This document shows positions 44,220-53,983 of a stretch of DNA of 64,000 nt, one piece after another. The position numbers and the translations under genes were made by a program. Position 1 is the stretch's first letter. Each line of letters opens with the position of its first letter. Below the pieces are notes generated by a model, which searched no databases, had not been told where the DNA came from, and saw only the letters and a list, made by a program, of their open reading frames with translations. Source of the DNA: Diplocloster hominis (lineage in GTDB: Bacteria > Bacillota > Clostridia > Lachnospirales > Lachnospiraceae). The stretch spans positions 124,001 through 188,000 of the forward strand of contig NZ_JAWDIY010000008.1 of assembly GCF_032380655.1 (NCBI RefSeq), written 5' to 3'.

Positions 44220-45293
44220 TTAGATCCCGTATTTATCTACATCGTCCTGAGTAATGGTAGAAGCGTCGAATCCTTTCTCATCCATGATGATCGTTTTTTC
44301 GGAGATCGTTCCGCCGCCCTGGATGGTTTTGATGATCTCATCTATGTAGGAAGCCTGGAACGGGTTACACTGTCCGTCGTAGTTCCAATTCTGGTTCAGC
44401 AGTTCTTCCAAAGCCCATTTGTTGCAGTCAAATCCCATAATTATGACGTCTTTGCCGACACCATGGGAAATATTCGCTTTATCCAGAGCGGCTACTGCAC
44501 CTTTGGCCATATCGTCATTTTCTGCGTAAACGACATTAAAGGATTCTCCGGAATCAATCACGGACTGAACGATCTGCTGAGCCTTTTCCGCGTTCCACTC
44601 TGCGGTCTGCTGTGTAACCAGCTTCCAACCGTCATTTTTGACTGCTTTATCCAGAGCGCCGGTACGTCCCTGCTGCGCCGCGGAACCCATAACTCCCTGA
44701 AGGTGGATGATATTATACTCGCTGAATCCCTGCCCTTTCAGCCAGTCGACCGCCGTCTGTCCCTCTTTGGCCATATCGGAGACAATGGAAGCTTCGTAAA
44801 GGCTGGGGTCCGCATCGATCGTACGGTCAAACAGGATCACCCGGATTCCTTCGTCCTGTGCATCCTTCAGAACCGAATCCCAACCTGCGGTGTCCGCAGC
44901 GGACAGAAGAAGATAATCCACACCGTCCTGAATGAACTTCTGTGCCGCCGTAATCTGTTCGTCATTTTTAAGGCTGTAAGCAAAAGAGGCTTCATACCCA
45001 TTCGCTTCGGTGAACATTTCCTTCATGTCCTTATCGTTAGCGGTCCGGTATCCGGATTCATTCGGATCATTGTTAATGATACCAACCTTAATCAGTTCCC
45101 CGGAGTCTGCCGCCGGAGCTGCCGCGTCCGCTGCGCCTGCATCATCAGCCGGGGCTTCCGCTGTCGGAGCTGCCGGAGCCTGTGTCTTCGCCGGAGCCGG
45201 ATCGGCTGCCGCTTCCTCTGTCTTCGAACCGCAGGCTGTCAAACTGATTACCATGGCCGCCGCCATCATAGCTGCTAAAATTTTCCTTTTCAT
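44220..45293 (-). CDS. YtfQ-like sugar-binding lipoprotein (first copy)
   Basis: 357 aa from ATG 45293, chosen because AAAGGAGG is 7 nt upstream; the frame extends 10 codons further without support. Lipobox SLTACG, then an Ala/Pro/Asp-rich linker (about 22-60). GIINNDPNESGYRTANDKDMKEMF, NDEQITAAQKFIQDGVDYLLLSAADTAGWDSVL follow the YtfQ pattern but with changes in the sugar pocket relative to the second copy. First transporter gene after the YesN/YesM pair on the same strand. Confidence 0.92.
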   Translation of the reverse strand: MKRKILAAMMAAAMVISLTACGSKTEEAAADPAPAKTQAPAAPTAEAPADDAGAADAAAPAADSGELIKVGIINNDPNESGYRTANDKDMKEMFTEANGYEASFAYSLKNDEQITAAQKFIQDGVDYLLLSAADTAGWDSVLKDAQDEGIRVILFDRTIDADPSLYEASIVSDMAKEGQTAVDWLKGQGFSEYNIIHLQGVMGSAAQQGRTGALDKAVKNDGWKLVTQQTAEWNAEKAQQIVQSVIDSGESFNVVYAENDDMAKGAVAALDKANISHGVGKDVIIMGFDCNKWALEELLNQNWNYDGQCNPFQASYIDEIIKTIQGGGTISEKTIIMDEKGFDASTITQDDVDKYGI

Positions 45294-45490
45294 TAAAAAT
45301 CCTCCTTTTGTTATGAGTTTCAAAGATTTATTCTTTTGATGTTTCTATCTTAAATCTGATCAGACAGTAAATCCATGCAGATAACTCACACAAAAGTTGG
45401 AATTTTTCAGTGAAATGGAAATAAGTTGAATATTCTCTTATTTAAGTTTGTTTTTTTATTCAATAGGATTGTACGTATTCCGGGAAAATC

Positions 45491-46966
45491 TTATACTTGA
45501 TGCGGGTGAACAGCGGTTTCGTCCTCATCCTCATAAGGAAGCCGAATACTGACGACAGTCCCTTCCCTGTAGGTACTCTGTATGGAAATCCCGTAGTCCT
45601 CCCCGAAATTCAGCCGGATGCGCTCATTCACGTTATACAGCCCATAGATATCGTTTGCGGTGGCTATCTTGCGCCGTATGCCATCCTGGAGCTGCCGCAG
45701 ACGTTCCGGGCTGATTCCGATCCCATTATCTTCGATTTGTATCGTGAAGAAATCTTCAGACATACTTCCTCTGATTACGATACGGCCAAACCCACGTTTG
45801 TTTTTGATGCCGTGGTACAGAGCGTTTTCCACCAGCGGTTGGATGGTGATCTTGGGAATCAGGCGGGAATCCAGTTCTTCCGGTACATGAATTTCATATT
45901 TTAAAATGTCCTGGTAGCGGACCTGCTGTATTTCGAGATAACTTCTTACATGCTGCAGCTCTTCTTTTATCGGGATGATGTCCTTTCCCTGATTCAGTGA
46001 TGTGCGGAAGAACTCGGACAGACTGCCCACCATGCTGACGACCTTCTTTTGTTCACCGGCTTCCGCCAGCCATACGATAGCGTCCAGAGTGTTGTATAGG
46101 AAATGAGGGTTGATCTGTGACTGCAGAAGCTGGAATTCCGCTTTTCGGATACGGATCTGTTCCTTTGTCACCTGGTTCAGCAGCTCATTGATCTTATCGA
46201 TCATGGTGTTCAGGGAATCGCTTAGCGCGCTGGCTTCCACACCGGTCCTGACGTCCGAACGCACGGAGAGATCCCCCTTCGCCACCTGGTCGGTCACATC
46301 GATCAGCGTCCTGATGGGGCGTGTGATGCTCAGCGGAATATAATAAGACAGAAAGGTGATCAGCAGGATAATACCTGCGGATACAAATATGGAGAACCGG
46401 ATCATAGACATAAAGAAATTCTGGTACTCCTCGCGTGAACGCTGAATATCCCTGATTTCATAATAGATATATTCAAAAATAGTTTCCCGGAGCAGGGAGG
46501 TGACGATTTGCACATCATTTTCCCAGATCTCAATATTTTCCTCGTATTTGTTGCCCTCTCTCAGGTTCTGCATAATTCGGTCGGTATAGATATTCAGATT
46601 TGTCAGATATTTTTTAGCACTGTTCAGCCGGTTGACATTTTCCGGCAGGTTTGTCAGCTCCTCCAATCCGTTCACGATTCGGTTGGCCTCGTCCAGCATC
46701 CCGTTCAGATTGGATTCCCCGATGGTTTTGTTCTCGACGATTAACAGATAGGTTTCATAATCAAAATCTTTCTTGAAATCCAGACTGAACTCACTGGCAA
46801 CGGATGTTGAATTGATCATATTTTCATAATTGCGGTTAAGGGACCATAGATTATAGAAACAAAAGATTAAAAACAGAACGATAGGGACCAGCAGCACCAG
46901 GTAAGAATATCTGATCTTGGTAGCGAGAGTCGAATTATTATAAAACTGTTTGATCCGATTCAACAT
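45491..46966 (-). CDS. YesM-type sensor histidine kinase
   Basis: 491 aa. Membrane segments at about 20-42 and 190-215 enclose an all-helical extracytoplasmic domain of about 145 residues. HAMP linker (about 215-265), then the His_kinase domain with LLQSQINPHFLYNTLDAIVWL (phospho-His in NPHF) and HATPase with IQPLVENALYHG and IEDNGIGIS. It starts 1 nt before the stop of the response regulator gene, giving a tight RR-HK pair. Lies directly upstream of the YtfQ-like importer on the same strand, so it is the expected sugar-status sensor for it (inference). Confidence 0.94.
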   Translation of the reverse strand: MLNRIKQFYNNSTLATKIRYSYLVLLVPIVLFLIFCFYNLWSLNRNYENMINSTSVASEFSLDFKKDFDYETYLLIVENKTIGESNLNGMLDEANRIVNGLEELTNLPENVNRLNSAKKYLTNLNIYTDRIMQNLREGNKYEENIEIWENDVQIVTSLLRETIFEYIYYEIRDIQRSREEYQNFFMSMIRFSIFVSAGIILLITFLSYYIPLSITRPIRTLIDVTDQVAKGDLSVRSDVRTGVEASALSDSLNTMIDKINELLNQVTKEQIRIRKAEFQLLQSQINPHFLYNTLDAIVWLAEAGEQKKVVSMVGSLSEFFRTSLNQGKDIIPIKEELQHVRSYLEIQQVRYQDILKYEIHVPEELDSRLIPKITIQPLVENALYHGIKNKRGFGRIVIRGSMSEDFFTIQIEDNGIGISPERLRQLQDGIRRKIATANDIYGLYNVNERIRLNFGEDYGISIQSTYREGTVVSIRLPYEDEDETAVHPHQV

Positions 46967-48583
46967 TTACACGTCTCCTTCGGGTGTTTTATCGCCCCGG
47001 TACTGGGTCGGAGTCATTCCCTGTGTTTTCTTGAACAGATATGAAAAATAATGTGGGTCCTTGTAGCCGACTTCCATCCCGATTTCACTGCTTCTTTTGC
47101 CGGTGCACCGAAGCAGTTCTTTTGCCTTGCTCATTCTGTAGTCGGTCAGGTACTTGGTAAAGGTCTGGCCGGTCTGCTGGCTGAAGATCGTACTCAGATG
47201 GTTGGGAGAAAAGTTTACCTGCGAGGCCAGCAGGTTTAGGGAGAGTTCTTCTTCGCCGTAATGCTCCTCTATGTACTTCGTCACCTCCGAGACAATATCG
47301 CCGTATCGGTTGCTGGCGCTTTTATCCCGCAGCTCCAGCGCCTTTTTGATGATCTTCGACACATAGTCCACAGTGCTTTCCAGGTTGTGTAAATATCTCG
47401 AATCGAAAGGGGTGATCTCATCCTTCGGTATCTGCAGCCCTTCCAGGAAATCGACAACACAAAAGTAAGCGTCCATGGTAATGTATTGCCTGAATATATT
47501 CGATTTCATAAGGCTGGAGCCAAGTCCTTTGTAAAATTCTTCCACAAAATAAATGGCTTCCTCTCTGTCTCCGGATTTGAGAAATTCCCTGATTTTGCTT
47601 CTGTCTATCTGTCTCGGATCCACATTGCAGATGCTGAATTCTTCTTTTTCCAGATAAACCCGCCGCTCGATATCCCTGAGGTCCAAGATGCAGCTTTCCT
47701 GTACCAGATAACGGTGCGCGAACGCGTGACTCGCACTTTCGAAGGAAGCGGGCAGTTCCCTCAGCCGGTTCACCGGCTCCCCGATCCCTCCAAAATAGCG
47801 GACATTTTCATATTTTTCCAATATGTCCTTGAGTTTGGAAAGAGAATCGTTCTGTAATCTTTCCAGCTCCGGCTTCGAATCCGCTTTGAATAAGAGCGCC
47901 TTTCCCTCCAGATTCCGGTCAAAGATCAGCAGATGCGCCTCATCCTCCAGCTTTTCCAGTTTCTGCTCGATTTCCACCAGGCTGTCGGAATACTCGCTGT
48001 GACCATGTTTCAGAGACTGTGTCTTAAACAAAACGATATTATACCACAGGGAAGACAGATCGATATCCAATTTGTCTGCAATCTCCAGCAATTCGCCTGC
48101 GGACTTGGAACCTGTAACCAGAAAATGAAACAGATCCTTTCTGTCTTTGAGAAAGTTCTCTTCCATTTCCTTCATATACATTTCCCTGATTTTCCGCTCC
48201 TGGCGCTTTTCTTCTATTTTGGCAGCCAGAGTGTCGACTTCTTTTAAAAGATCTTCTCCGTTGATCGGTTTGGTTAGATACTGTGCGATGCCGATCTTGA
48301 TTCCTTCCTTTGCGTACTCGAATTCCTCGTACCCGGTCAGAATGATGATCTCCGTGTAGGGCAGTTCCTTTTTGATCAGTTTACTTAAAACTAAACCATC
48401 CATAAAGGGCATGCGGATATCAGTGATTACAATATCCGGTTTCAGCTTCTGTATCATTGGAAAGGCCAGTTCCCCGTCGCTGGCTTCCCCACAGAAGTCA
48501 TATCCATGGGATTTCCAGTCAATGTTGTTTTTAATTCCTTCCCGGATTACGAATTCGTCTTCCACTAAAAATACTTTTAACAT
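46967..48583 (-). CDS. YesN-type response regulator with AraC HTH
   Basis: 538 aa. Receiver at 1-120: EDEFVIREGIKNNIDW and phospho-acceptor in PDIVITDIRMPFMDG. A long central helical region (about 130-420) is followed by the AraC double HTH: LSLNLLASQVNFSPNHLSTIFSQQTGQTFTKYL and SSEIGMEVGYKDPHYFSYLFKKTQGMTPTQYR. First gene of the minus-strand operon and divergent from the binding protein at 48945; direct repeats in between (48823-48855) are candidate binding sites. Confidence 0.94.
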   Translation of the reverse strand: MLKVFLVEDEFVIREGIKNNIDWKSHGYDFCGEASDGELAFPMIQKLKPDIVITDIRMPFMDGLVLSKLIKKELPYTEIIILTGYEEFEYAKEGIKIGIAQYLTKPINGEDLLKEVDTLAAKIEEKRQERKIREMYMKEMEENFLKDRKDLFHFLVTGSKSAGELLEIADKLDIDLSSLWYNIVLFKTQSLKHGHSEYSDSLVEIEQKLEKLEDEAHLLIFDRNLEGKALLFKADSKPELERLQNDSLSKLKDILEKYENVRYFGGIGEPVNRLRELPASFESASHAFAHRYLVQESCILDLRDIERRVYLEKEEFSICNVDPRQIDRSKIREFLKSGDREEAIYFVEEFYKGLGSSLMKSNIFRQYITMDAYFCVVDFLEGLQIPKDEITPFDSRYLHNLESTVDYVSKIIKKALELRDKSASNRYGDIVSEVTKYIEEHYGEEELSLNLLASQVNFSPNHLSTIFSQQTGQTFTKYLTDYRMSKAKELLRCTGKRSSEIGMEVGYKDPHYFSYLFKKTQGMTPTQYRGDKTPEGDV

Positions 48584-48944
48584 AACTTCACCCCTGATCA
48601 GAAATGTAATCTAAATACATAAAATGTCCGTCATTTTACACTTCTATTTCATTTAATTATAACATGTATGAAATAGATAGTTGTTTGTTTTCTTACGCAT
48701 TGAGTTTGTTTTTATTTGAAAAATACGCTAAGCTGTGTGAGCGGAGCTCCTTTGATATAAGAAAAGTGATAACACGCTTATAATTTCTATATAGCTCGTA
48801 CACAAAATATTCACAAAACCAAAAAAGTTACTATATCTAATGTAGAAAAGTTACTCTGCCCTATGATAACCTTAGACCATGATAAAGGAAGTCCTGCAGG
48901 CCCCTTAAAAGATCAAAAAAAAGATCAGGAGGATTCAGTTAAGA
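48584..48944 (+). promoter_or_regulatory. Divergent regulatory region between YesN operon and family-1 importer
   Basis: 361 nt without a gene. A TTGATA (48752-48757) and TATAAT (48779-48784) are 21 nt apart, too far for an ideal sigma-A promoter, so activation may be needed. Two direct copies of AAAAGTTACT (48823-48832 and 48846-48855) lie 23 bp apart, the geometry used by AraC-type dimers. A poly-purine GATCAGGAGG serves as ribosome site for the plus-strand gene. Confidence 0.5.
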
Positions 48945-50309
48945 ATGAAAAAGAAAATAGTCAGTTTATTATTAGCAGCTGTTATGACCTTATCCCTGGT
49001 AGCATGTGGAAGCGGAAACGACAAGAAAGCAGACGACACCAATGCAGACGCATCAGCAGCACCGGCTGCCACCGCAGCGGCGGATGAGGACAAAGACGCA
49101 GCGCCCGCAGAGGACAGCGGCGAAGAAGTAACCTTATCCTTAATGGTAACCACCAGACCGACCACCGACAACAAGGACTTCTATCTGGACTGGCTGCCGG
49201 AACTGGTGAAAGAAAAATACCCCAACATCAACATCGAGGTAGAACAGCTTCCCACCGACCAGTACAAACAGACTGTTAAATTAAAATTCGCCAGCGGACA
49301 AGGCCCTGACATCTTCACCTGGTGGGCCGGACTTCAGGCACAGGATCTGGTAGACGCCGGTTATGTAAGAGACATGTCCGATTTCTCCCAGTTAGGAAAA
49401 TTCAGCAAATCCATCGCCGATTCCTACAGCTTTGACGGAAAGACCTACGCGATTCCGTTAGGTTCCAGCTTCCTGACCACCTGGTACAACAAAGATGCCT
49501 TCACCGATGCCGGTATCGACAAGATCCCCGAAAACTGGGACGAGTTCCTGGCAGCCTGCGATAAATTAAAAGCAAAAGGCTACACTCCGATTACCATGGG
49601 TGACAAGCAGTCCTTCGTAATCCAGTTTGGTGTATATCAGATCGGCGCATCCGCCATCTATGCCGACAACTATGACTTTGACAAACAGTTATTCACAGGC
49701 GAAACCAAATTTACAGATCCCGCCTGGATTGACACGATCAACAAGTACAAAACTCTGTACGATAAGGGATATATCATTGATAACTCATTAGGCTTATCCC
49801 AGGAACAGAGCCGTCAGGCTTACCTGGACGGAAAAGCGGCGATGATCTTCGACGGCAGCTTTGGCTATGACGCGCTGAACAAACAGGGCGCGGTAGAGTT
49901 CGAAAAAGGCATGTTCGCGATTCCTTCCAACGAAGCAGGAAAAGAATTCGTATACAATTTAACCCCGTCAAACGGTATCTTCGTAAGCGCCAACTCCAAG
50001 AATCAGGAAGCCATCGACAAAGTTCTGGAATACTGGTTCACGGAAGGAACCCCGTTATTCGAGAAATGGGTAGAGTTAAGCTCTGACATCCCCTGCTACG
50101 AAGGTGTGGAAGATAAGAGACCCCTGATTCAGGAATATCTGGACCGCTACAAAGACTACAAGAATATCTATAACCTGAACAATGCATGGCCGGAAGGTGT
50201 CAGCGATATGATGTGCACGAAGTTCCAGGAAGTAATTGCCGGTGATGCGACCGCAGAAGATGTCTGCAACGCAATGCAAAGTAAATTTGAAGAGCTTACG
50301 GACAAATAG
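48945..50309 (+). CDS. Family-1 carbohydrate-binding lipoprotein (CUT1)
   Basis: 454 aa. Lipoprotein leader ending LVACGSG and an Asp/Ala-rich linker (about 22-65). SBP family 1 landmarks: LKFASGQGPDIFTWWAG, YAIPLGSSFLTTWYNKDAFTDAGID, AYLDGKAAMIFDGSFG. Starts the plus-strand importer; the two permeases follow after a 16-bp stem. No ATPase gene is present in the locus, as in many Firmicutes where one MsmK-type ATPase serves several CUT1 systems. Confidence 0.94.
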   Translation: MKKKIVSLLLAAVMTLSLVACGSGNDKKADDTNADASAAPAATAAADEDKDAAPAEDSGEEVTLSLMVTTRPTTDNKDFYLDWLPELVKEKYPNINIEVEQLPTDQYKQTVKLKFASGQGPDIFTWWAGLQAQDLVDAGYVRDMSDFSQLGKFSKSIADSYSFDGKTYAIPLGSSFLTTWYNKDAFTDAGIDKIPENWDEFLAACDKLKAKGYTPITMGDKQSFVIQFGVYQIGASAIYADNYDFDKQLFTGETKFTDPAWIDTINKYKTLYDKGYIIDNSLGLSQEQSRQAYLDGKAAMIFDGSFGYDALNKQGAVEFEKGMFAIPSNEAGKEFVYNLTPSNGIFVSANSKNQEAIDKVLEYWFTEGTPLFEKWVELSSDIPCYEGVEDKRPLIQEYLDRYKDYKNIYNLNNAWPEGVSDMMCTKFQEVIAGDATAEDVCNAMQSKFEELTDK

Positions 50310-50340
50310 ACCGATAAGTCGATAAGATAAAACGGGCATA

Positions 50341-50383
50341 AAAGGCATTTGCAAATAGTGAGTTCACATTTGTAAATGCCTTT
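50341..50383 (+). other. 16-bp intercistronic stem after the binding protein gene
   Basis: AAAGGCATTTGCAAAT (50341-50356) pairs with ATTTGTAAATGCCTTT (50368-50383), all 16 positions pairing if one G-U is allowed, loop 11 nt. No T-run follows, so read-through with 3'-end protection of the binding-protein message is the likely role. Confidence 0.7.
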
Positions 50384-50406
50384 CTGAATCTAATAGGAGG
50401 CTATTC

Positions 50407-51282
50407 ATGATCAATAAAAAGAAACGAAATATATTGCTTGCGTTCCTGATTCCGGCACTTCTCTTTTACCTGATTTTCTGGATCTCTCCGGTTCTGATGT
50501 CATTCTACTATGGATTGACCAACTGGAGCGGTATGGGTGATTTTGATTTTGTAGGACTTAAGAACTTCAAGTATCTGTTCCAGGAAGGAACACTGACCAA
50601 TGCCATGAAGAATACCATCATCTATGCGGTATTCGTGGTAGTCTGGGGAAACATCCAGGCGCTGTCGCTGGCATTGATCCTGAATATGAAGATCCGGGCG
50701 AAAGGGGTATTCCGTACGATATTCTATCTGCCCGCCCTGTTCAGCACCATCGTTGTGGCATTCCTGTGGAGTTATGTATATGCGCCTTACTACGGAATGA
50801 TATCCGAAGTGCTGAGTTCCCTGGGTTCCGGCATCGTGCCGAACCTGCTGGGCAGCAAGGGGACCGCATTGCTGGCGGTGGCTTTTGTAGAAACCTGGAA
50901 GACCTCCGGCACCATGACTATCATCTATCTGGCCGGACTTCAGGGGATCGATGAGGATGTCATCGAAGCGGCCAGGATCGACGGCTGCAGCGCATGGCAG
51001 ACCACCACCAGGGTCCGTATTCCCATGCTGGCCAACACCATAACCGTTAACGTAATGCTTGGACTGATCGGCGGATTCAAATCCTTCGACTATGTGTTCG
51101 CATTGACAGGCGGCGGCCCGGGCAGCTCTTCCAGTACCTTGATGTATACCATCTACAAGATGGCGTTTGTGGAAGGCCAGTTCGGCAAAGCGGAAGCGCT
51201 GGCAGCCTTCGCCTTCGTATTCATATTGATTATATCCGTGGTTGTATTGTTATTCATGAGGAGAAAGGAGATAGAGGCATAA
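50407..51282 (+). CDS. CUT1 sugar ABC permease (MalF type)
   Basis: 291 aa, six membrane segments. The EAA loop that contacts the ATPase is EAARIDGCSAWQTTTRVRIPML (about 193-214, here EAA-x3-G form). AATAGGAGG before ATG. The stop overlaps the next start (TAATG). Confidence 0.95.
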   Translation: MINKKKRNILLAFLIPALLFYLIFWISPVLMSFYYGLTNWSGMGDFDFVGLKNFKYLFQEGTLTNAMKNTIIYAVFVVVWGNIQALSLALILNMKIRAKGVFRTIFYLPALFSTIVVAFLWSYVYAPYYGMISEVLSSLGSGIVPNLLGSKGTALLAVAFVETWKTSGTMTIIYLAGLQGIDEDVIEAARIDGCSAWQTTTRVRIPMLANTITVNVMLGLIGGFKSFDYVFALTGGGPGSSSSTLMYTIYKMAFVEGQFGKAEALAAFAFVFILIISVVVLLFMRRKEIEA

Positions 51283-52115
51283 TGAGAAAAAGTGTAAGAA
51301 AAGAAATCATCATCACCATCTGCCTGGCATTATTTTTCCTGCTGTTCCTTTCCCCGATTATTATCGCGTTATCCGGTTCCTTCCGGGAGCTGAAGGATTC
51401 CAGCTCTTACCTGAACCTGTTCCGCAGCTTTTCCCTGGAGAGCTATGGGATGGCCTTCGATAAAATGAACTACTTCCGGTCTCTGAAGAACAGCGTATTG
51501 ATAACCTTTATCAGCGCGGCCCTGCTGCTTTTATTTACCTCCATGGCCGGCTATGCCATCGCCAGACTGAGAGGAAAATTAGGACCCTTCTTCCAGATCT
51601 TTTTCCTGGCCGGCATGATCGTGTCCGCCCAGATGTCCATCATTCCGATGTACCGGATTGTAAATGGAATCGGAATCGGCAATACGATCGCGGCTCCTAT
51701 CGCCCTGTACGTGACCTCGGCCCTGCCGTTTTCCATTTTCCTGTACACGAATTTCATCAAATCCAGTGTGCCCTATGCGCTGGAGGAAGCTGCTACGATC
51801 GATGGGGCCGGAACGCTTCGGACCTTCGGGCAGATCGTAATCCCGCTGACCAAACCGGCGCTGACATCGATCGTGATCACACAGGGAGTACCGATCTGGA
51901 ACGACTTCTTCTTCAGTATGCTGTTCCTGTCCGCACCGGAGAAAAAGACGCTGCCGCTGACCATGCTGAACTTCATCGGTGATATGGAAAATGCGACCCA
52001 GTGGAATATGCTGTTCGCCGCCTGCTTCCTTAGCGCGATCCCGATTCTCATCATTTACATATTCCTGCAGCGGTACTTCGTCAGCGGTCTGACCGTAGGA
52101 GCGGTCAAAGGCTGA
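51282..52115 (+). CDS. CUT1 sugar ABC permease (MalG type)
   Basis: 277 aa, six membrane segments. EAA loop EEAATIDGAGTLRTFGQIVIPL (about 167-188). C-terminus FVSGLTVGAVKG is the standard end of MalG-like proteins. Translationally coupled to the preceding permease. Confidence 0.95.
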   Translation: MRKSVRKEIIITICLALFFLLFLSPIIIALSGSFRELKDSSSYLNLFRSFSLESYGMAFDKMNYFRSLKNSVLITFISAALLLLFTSMAGYAIARLRGKLGPFFQIFFLAGMIVSAQMSIIPMYRIVNGIGIGNTIAAPIALYVTSALPFSIFLYTNFIKSSVPYALEEAATIDGAGTLRTFGQIVIPLTKPALTSIVITQGVPIWNDFFFSMLFLSAPEKKTLPLTMLNFIGDMENATQWNMLFAACFLSAIPILIIYIFLQRYFVSGLTVGAVKG

Positions 52116-52179
52116 CTCCGGACCGTATTTGTATAATTATAAGTGATAGGGTAGAATGGATAACAGTGGAGGTGCGTTT

Positions 52180-53952
52180 ATGAAACGTTCGAAAAGTATC
52201 CGTATTAAAATATTAGGATGCCTGCTGGCGATATCCATTCTGCCTATCGTTGTACTATTTATCTTTACCTTAAGAAATATCACACAGTTTTACCATGCCC
52301 AGATATCGACGGCCAGCAACAATGAGGTAAAAGTAGTTACCTCAAGGATAAACAATATATTTGAAAATCTCGACGGTGTGATGACATCTCTGATCTTCAG
52401 CGAATACGACGGCCGGAACTGCATGCTGTATATCTGTCAGAATGAGACAGAAGAGAATCTTCTGACTGCCGGCCAGCGGTTGGAAAATTACCGTATGTAT
52501 GAGTATGTGTGCAGTAACCTGATCGGGAACAACCAGTACGCGGAGGGTGTTTATCTGTTCAACGAAAGCGGGTATACCTATTCCTTTGTGAGAAACCGGG
52601 AACTGGGGTTGGAGAAGGGGTACAGGGATTCCGTCTGGTATCAGGAACTGATGGAAAGCGAGAGCCTCCAGATTACCAAGATGTACCAGCCGGACAATTT
52701 TCCGCCCGACCAGCAGAAAATCGTGATCGCCAGACGTTTCACAGATGTAAAAGGCGAGCACTCCGCGGTATTGGCCCTGGTCTGTAATGACAGTATCTTT
52801 GACAATATTCAGGATAACAGCCTTCCCTGGGGGAAGAGCTTTGTCATGGGCGCAGACGGCACCATTCTCTACGGGGATTCAGAGGATGTCAGCTTAAAGG
52901 AAAGCGAAATCCAGGAAATTATCGGCAACGAGAGCGGAGTGATCATCAAGAACGGCAGCAATGACGCTTATATCTACGGGACCCTGAACGTGGAGGACTG
53001 GAACATTGTCAATGAGGTGTCCTTTGAGACACTGGCCCAGGTTTCCAATAAAAGTACGGTATATCTGATCGCGATTATCGCAGCTATCCTGATCTTTATC
53101 ATCGTCCTGCTTTTATTTACAGAAAAGGTACTGCTGACGCCGCTGGTATCACTGGCCAGTATTATGAGCAATACGAGAGATATCAGACAGTGTTTTGAAA
53201 ATAAATACCGGACCCGGCAGGATGAGATCGGCGTGTTGTACCGCTGCTATGAAAATATGTTAAAGCAGATCAATCAGCTGATCGAAGAAAAATATGTCAG
53301 CGAGATCCAATTCCTGAAAAGCAGGCTCCGCAACCTGATGTCACAGATAAATGCGCATTTTATTTTCAATACGTTGGAAAATATTAATTGTCTGGCTCAG
53401 ATCGAGAATAACCAGCAGATCGTCACCATGTCAAAATCCCTGGGTGATATGCTTCGTTACAGTATCGAGTACGAACGGGACGAAGAGAAACTGAAAACCG
53501 AGGTCATGCACATACGACAGTATATCAATATCCAGGAGATACGGTTTGGCAATCAGATCCAGGTGGATCTGGATATAAACGAGGAGCTGCTGGAAGCGAA
53601 AGTACTGAAGTTCATGCTGCAGCCTGTGGTGGAAAATGCCATTGAGCACGGACTGACCGGGCAGGAAATGCCCTGGAAGATCTCGATAAAAGCGATCCGC
53701 GAAAACGGCCGCCTGGTGATTCAGGTGAAGGACAACGGAAGTGGAATGGATGATGAGACTCTCATTCAGGTCAGGGAGCGGATCTATCATCCCGACTCGA
53801 TATCCGAGGACGCCAGATACAGCAGCATCGGATTGTCTAATATCCATAAGCGGATCCAGTTACTGTACTGCGAGAAGTTCGGTCTGGCCATAGACAGCCG
53901 TCCGGGCGAAGGGGTAACCGTAACCATGACCCTGCCGCTAAATATCTCATAA
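52180..53952 (+). CDS. YesM-type sensor histidine kinase (second system)
   Basis: 590 aa from ATG 52180, chosen because GGAGG is 7 nt upstream (an in-frame ATG at 52156 lacks a site). Membrane segments about 9-30 and 300-322 enclose a large dCache-like sensor (about 31-295). His_kinase region KSRLRNLMSQINAHFIFNTLENI: the usual NPHF is NAHF here. HATPase: LQPVVENAIEHGL, VKDNGSGMDD, SSIGLSNIHKRI. Lies downstream of the CUT1 permeases and in front of its regulator gene. Confidence 0.93.
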   Translation: MKRSKSIRIKILGCLLAISILPIVVLFIFTLRNITQFYHAQISTASNNEVKVVTSRINNIFENLDGVMTSLIFSEYDGRNCMLYICQNETEENLLTAGQRLENYRMYEYVCSNLIGNNQYAEGVYLFNESGYTYSFVRNRELGLEKGYRDSVWYQELMESESLQITKMYQPDNFPPDQQKIVIARRFTDVKGEHSAVLALVCNDSIFDNIQDNSLPWGKSFVMGADGTILYGDSEDVSLKESEIQEIIGNESGVIIKNGSNDAYIYGTLNVEDWNIVNEVSFETLAQVSNKSTVYLIAIIAAILIFIIVLLLFTEKVLLTPLVSLASIMSNTRDIRQCFENKYRTRQDEIGVLYRCYENMLKQINQLIEEKYVSEIQFLKSRLRNLMSQINAHFIFNTLENINCLAQIENNQQIVTMSKSLGDMLRYSIEYERDEEKLKTEVMHIRQYINIQEIRFGNQIQVDLDINEELLEAKVLKFMLQPVVENAIEHGLTGQEMPWKISIKAIRENGRLVIQVKDNGSGMDDETLIQVRERIYHPDSISEDARYSSIGLSNIHKRIQLLYCEKFGLAIDSRPGEGVTVTMTLPLNIS

Positions 53953-53983
53953 AATTACGAATGGAAAGGGGCTTTAGAACTAT

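Noticed and set aside
44166..45278. 370-codon plus-strand frame
   Set aside because: Antisense shadow of the YtfQ-like binding protein gene, which has a lipoprotein signal, family motifs and a ribosome site.
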